Below are positions 61,792-64,000 of a stretch of DNA of 64,000 nucleotides, piece by piece. Position 1 is the stretch's first letter, and every line of letters starts with the position of its first letter. Origin of the DNA: Ancylomarina sp963977525 (GTDB taxonomy: Bacteria > Bacteroidota > Bacteroidia > Bacteroidales > Marinifilaceae). Below the pieces are notes generated by a model, which was not told the origin of the DNA, did not search any database, and saw only the letters and a list, made by a program, of their open reading frames with translations. Position numbers and translations under genes: made by a program. The stretch lies in assembly GCA_963977525.1 (NCBI GenBank), contig CAXBPC010000024.1, positions 1 to 64,000 of the forward strand, in the 5' to 3' direction.

Positions 61792-62727
61792 ATGGCGTTT
61801 TTCGAAGCAAAAAACATAGTAAAACAGTATGCTGGACACACGGCATTAAAAGGCGTGAGCATATCTGTTCCCGAAGGAAGTATATTTGGTTTACTTGGCC
61901 CCAATGGTGCAGGTAAAACCACTTTAATACGTATTATCAATCAAATTACGGGTCCAGATTCTGGCGAAATATTTTTTAATGGAGAACCTTTAAAGGAAGA
62001 GCATGTACACCACATTGGCTACTTACCAGAAGAGCGTGGTCTCTATAAGAAAATGAAGGTTGGGGAACAGTCGATCTACTTAGCTCAACTAAAAGGTATG
62101 AGCAAGAAAGATGCCACTGCCAAACTTCAGGCATGGTTCAAAAAGTTTGATATTCTTGAATGGTGGGACAAGAAAGTGGAAGAACTTTCAAAAGGAATGG
62201 CACAAAAGATCCAGTTCATCACAACCATCCTTCACGAACCTAAGCTTTTGATTTTTGATGAGCCATTTAGTGGTTTTGACCCAATTAATGCCAATCTTCT
62301 AAAGAGTGAAATCCTTGAACTTCGCGATAAAGGATGTACCATTATTTTCTCAACTCACAATATGGGTTCAGTTGAAGAAATATGCGATCATATTGCCTTA
62401 ATTCATAAGGCCGAAAAAATTCTTGATGGTTCTTTCGAAGATATTAAAAAGCAGTATCGCACTCATACCTACAATATTTCTTTCACAGGGGAGCTAGAAA
62501 AAATCAAAGCGAATTTACCTAAGGATGTTGAGATACTAGAACATAAATCAGGTAAAGAATTTGAATCCTTGAAATTGAAATTAAACAACGGAACAAGTTC
62601 AAATCAATTATTAGGTCAACTTTTACCTCATGTCGAGATTATTGCATTCAATGAAATTATTCCTAGCATGAACGATATTTTTATTCGAGTGGTTAATGAA
62701 AAAAATCTAAGTATCGATATGGAATAA
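61792..62727 (+). CDS. ABC transporter ATP-binding protein (NatA-like)
   Basis: A 311-residue ATPase of an ABC-2 type exporter. It has Walker A GPNGAGKTT near 38-46, signature LSKGMAQKIQF, Walker B LLIFDEPFSGFD and switch His in FSTHNM. The C-terminal DUF4162-like extension covers about 225-311. It is 67 bases upstream of a matching NatB-like permease, so the two form an export pair. Sodium and drugs are among substrates reported for the family; here it is unknown. Confidence 0.95.
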   Translation: MAFFEAKNIVKQYAGHTALKGVSISVPEGSIFGLLGPNGAGKTTLIRIINQITGPDSGEIFFNGEPLKEEHVHHIGYLPEERGLYKKMKVGEQSIYLAQLKGMSKKDATAKLQAWFKKFDILEWWDKKVEELSKGMAQKIQFITTILHEPKLLIFDEPFSGFDPINANLLKSEILELRDKGCTIIFSTHNMGSVEEICDHIALIHKAEKILDGSFEDIKKQYRTHTYNISFTGELEKIKANLPKDVEILEHKSGKEFESLKLKLNNGTSSNQLLGQLLPHVEIIAFNEIIPSMNDIFIRVVNEKNLSIDME

Positions 62728-62794
62728 TAACTTTCCCATCACAGTTAAACAATTCAATTTCATTCCGAAACCTTCGGATTTATAGATAAATACA

Positions 62795-64000
62795 ATGAAC
62801 AAGATATTAATCATTATTCAACGAGAATATTTATCCCGAGTTAAAAAGAAATCTTTCCTTCTTCTAACCTTTCTTACACCTGTCTTTTTTGCAGCAATAA
62901 TGGCTTTTGTTGTCTGGTTGAATATGAAAGACGATACCGAAAGAAGAACCATTGGTGTTATCAATGAGTCAGAATTGGTAAATCCCGTAGAATCAACAGA
63001 TTTCACCACCTTCGAATACTTAAAGAACACCAGTTTTGAAGATGCTAAGGAAATGTTGGATACCAGAAGTTATTATGCACTTCTTAAAATCCCAACAGAC
63101 ATTCTAGAATCACAATCGACCGAACTGTTTTCGTTTAAGCAAGTGACCATAGAAGTTAAATCAGAAGTTGGTTCACAAATTCGTAATCACATCGAAACAA
63201 TAAAACGTTCGAAAATTATTGCGGAAGCTAACATGCCAGATTTAGAGCAAAAATTAGCTGCAACGAAAACACCAATATTAGTAAAGACCATTAAATTTGG
63301 TGATGACGGCGAGATTAAACAAAGTTCAACTGAAATAGCAATGGTACTGGGTTTTGCCATGAGTTTCATTATCTACATGTTTATTTTCATGTATGGTGTT
63401 CAGGTGATGCGAGGTGTTATTGAAGAGAAGAGTAATCGAATTATCGAAGTAATCATTTCATCAGTTAAACCTTTCCAGTTGATGATGGGTAAGATTGTAG
63501 GTGTGGCTATGGTGGGTTTAACTCAATTCTTGATGTGGGTCATCTTAACTGGTGCGATTATTATCATTGGTAGTGCGATTTTCTTACCAGGGATAGATGC
63601 TTCAAGCATACAAGAAGCTTCATCGATAAGTCAATTGCCGAGCACCGGACAAACAATAAATCAGGCTCAACTGAATATGATGCAAGATGTTCTTGGAACT
63701 TTCGACATGTCTTATATCACGGGTATTCTTGGAGGTTTCATCTTCTTCTTCCTAGCTGGTTACTTATTGTATTCTGCCTTGTTTGCGGCCGTTGGTTCAG
63801 CAGTTGATAACGAAACTGAGACACAACAATTCATGTTACCAATATCATTACCACTAGTTCTGGCATTATATATTGGAATGGCTGTTGCTAAAAATCCAGA
63901 GGGCAGTTTAGCATTCTGGGGATCAATAATACCACTAACCTCACCTATTGTGATGTTAGTACGTATTCCATTTGGTGTTCCTTTATGGGAGTTGCTATTA
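62795..64000 (+). CDS. ABC-2 type permease (NatB-like), partial at the window end
   Basis: The first 402 codons of a permease starting MNKILIIIQREYLSRVKKKSF; it is still open at 64000. A first transmembrane helix (about 21-42) is followed by a large extracytoplasmic loop (about 45-185). A cluster of helices then begins near 190 (MVLGFAMSFIIYMFIFMYGVQVMRGVIEEKSNRIIEVIISS). That order and the EEKxNRIIEV motif match ABC-2 permeases paired with NatA-like ATPases. The start is the ATG at 62795, 67 bases after the ATPase gene. The C-terminus is beyond the window. Confidence 0.93.
   Translation, partial: MNKILIIIQREYLSRVKKKSFLLLTFLTPVFFAAIMAFVVWLNMKDDTERRTIGVINESELVNPVESTDFTTFEYLKNTSFEDAKEMLDTRSYYALLKIPTDILESQSTELFSFKQVTIEVKSEVGSQIRNHIETIKRSKIIAEANMPDLEQKLAATKTPILVKTIKFGDDGEIKQSSTEIAMVLGFAMSFIIYMFIFMYGVQVMRGVIEEKSNRIIEVIISSVKPFQLMMGKIVGVAMVGLTQFLMWVILTGAIIIIGSAIFLPGIDASSIQEASSISQLPSTGQTINQAQLNMMQDVLGTFDMSYITGILGGFIFFFLAGYLLYSALFAAVGSAVDNETETQQFMLPISLPLVLALYIGMAVAKNPEGSLAFWGSIIPLTSPIVMLVRIPFGVPLWELLL

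Noticed and set aside
62764..62778. TCCGAA/TTCGGA hairpin between the ABC ATPase and permease genes
   Set aside because: A 6-bp stem with a 3-base loop and no T run inside what looks like one operon; insufficient to call a terminator.

Overview
The window is a stretch of an AT-rich Bacteroidota chromosome. The evidence is gliding/type IX genes (gldD, gldE, a protein with a type-B C-terminal sorting domain), DUF4290 next to murA, a DUF4870 protein, an EF-G paralogue of the Bacteroidota type, recognisable Bacteroidota promoters (TTG/TTTG, about 18-20 bases, then TAnnTTTG), and few Shine-Dalgarno sequences. The order Marinilabiliales is my guess from overall gene content, not a proven placement. 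I see no tRNA, rRNA, CRISPR array, insertion sequence, prophage or integron.

Layout. 1-1000: a 41-bp tandem repeat array and a decayed FAD-dependent dehydrogenase gene. 1-8.4 kb (minus strand): a tricorn-like protease, an ECF sigma factor operon with two envelope proteins, and transketolase. 8.7-12.2 kb: three secreted or anchored proteins of unknown role (vWA, unknown, transglutaminase-like). 12.3-15.6 kb (plus): ychF, crcB and an alkaline-phosphatase-fold protein that has lost most metal ligands. 15.6-19.8 kb (minus): phosphopantetheinyl transferase, gldD, gldE, ssb, mutY. 20-22 kb (plus): HU, a 29-residue basic protein and rng. 22.3-28.1 kb (minus): hutH with a structured leader, hisS, two small membrane proteins, ettA. 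28.4-30.3 kb: a single-domain response regulator (plus) and eno (minus).

30.5-48.4 kb (minus) is one nearly continuous ribosomal super-cluster in the order rpsL-rpsG-fusA-S10-spc-alpha, with secY, map, infA, rpmJ, rpoA and rplQ. It has no tuf between fusA and rpsJ and no adk after secY. L36, S14 and S4 are the cysteine-poor forms that do not bind zinc.

48.4-50.3 kb is a decay island with two broken genes (a CAAX/CPBP protease and a DUF6483-like gene). It is followed on the plus strand by an EF-G paralogue lacking key GTPase residues. The rest holds a type IX cargo protein (minus), then on the plus strand a UvrD/PcrA helicase, DUF4290-murA (murA has Asp in place of the fosfomycin-reactive Cys), a TlpA-like thioredoxin, grpE-dnaJ behind a palindromic promoter, and an ABC exporter whose permease runs off the end.

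Most genes are housekeeping. The most interesting signals are the structured RNA leader before hutH, the pseudophosphatase beside the gld genes, the GTPase-defective EF-G, the grpE-dnaJ operator-like palindrome, and the clustered pseudogenes. I did not find a convincing large undescribed multi-gene system.
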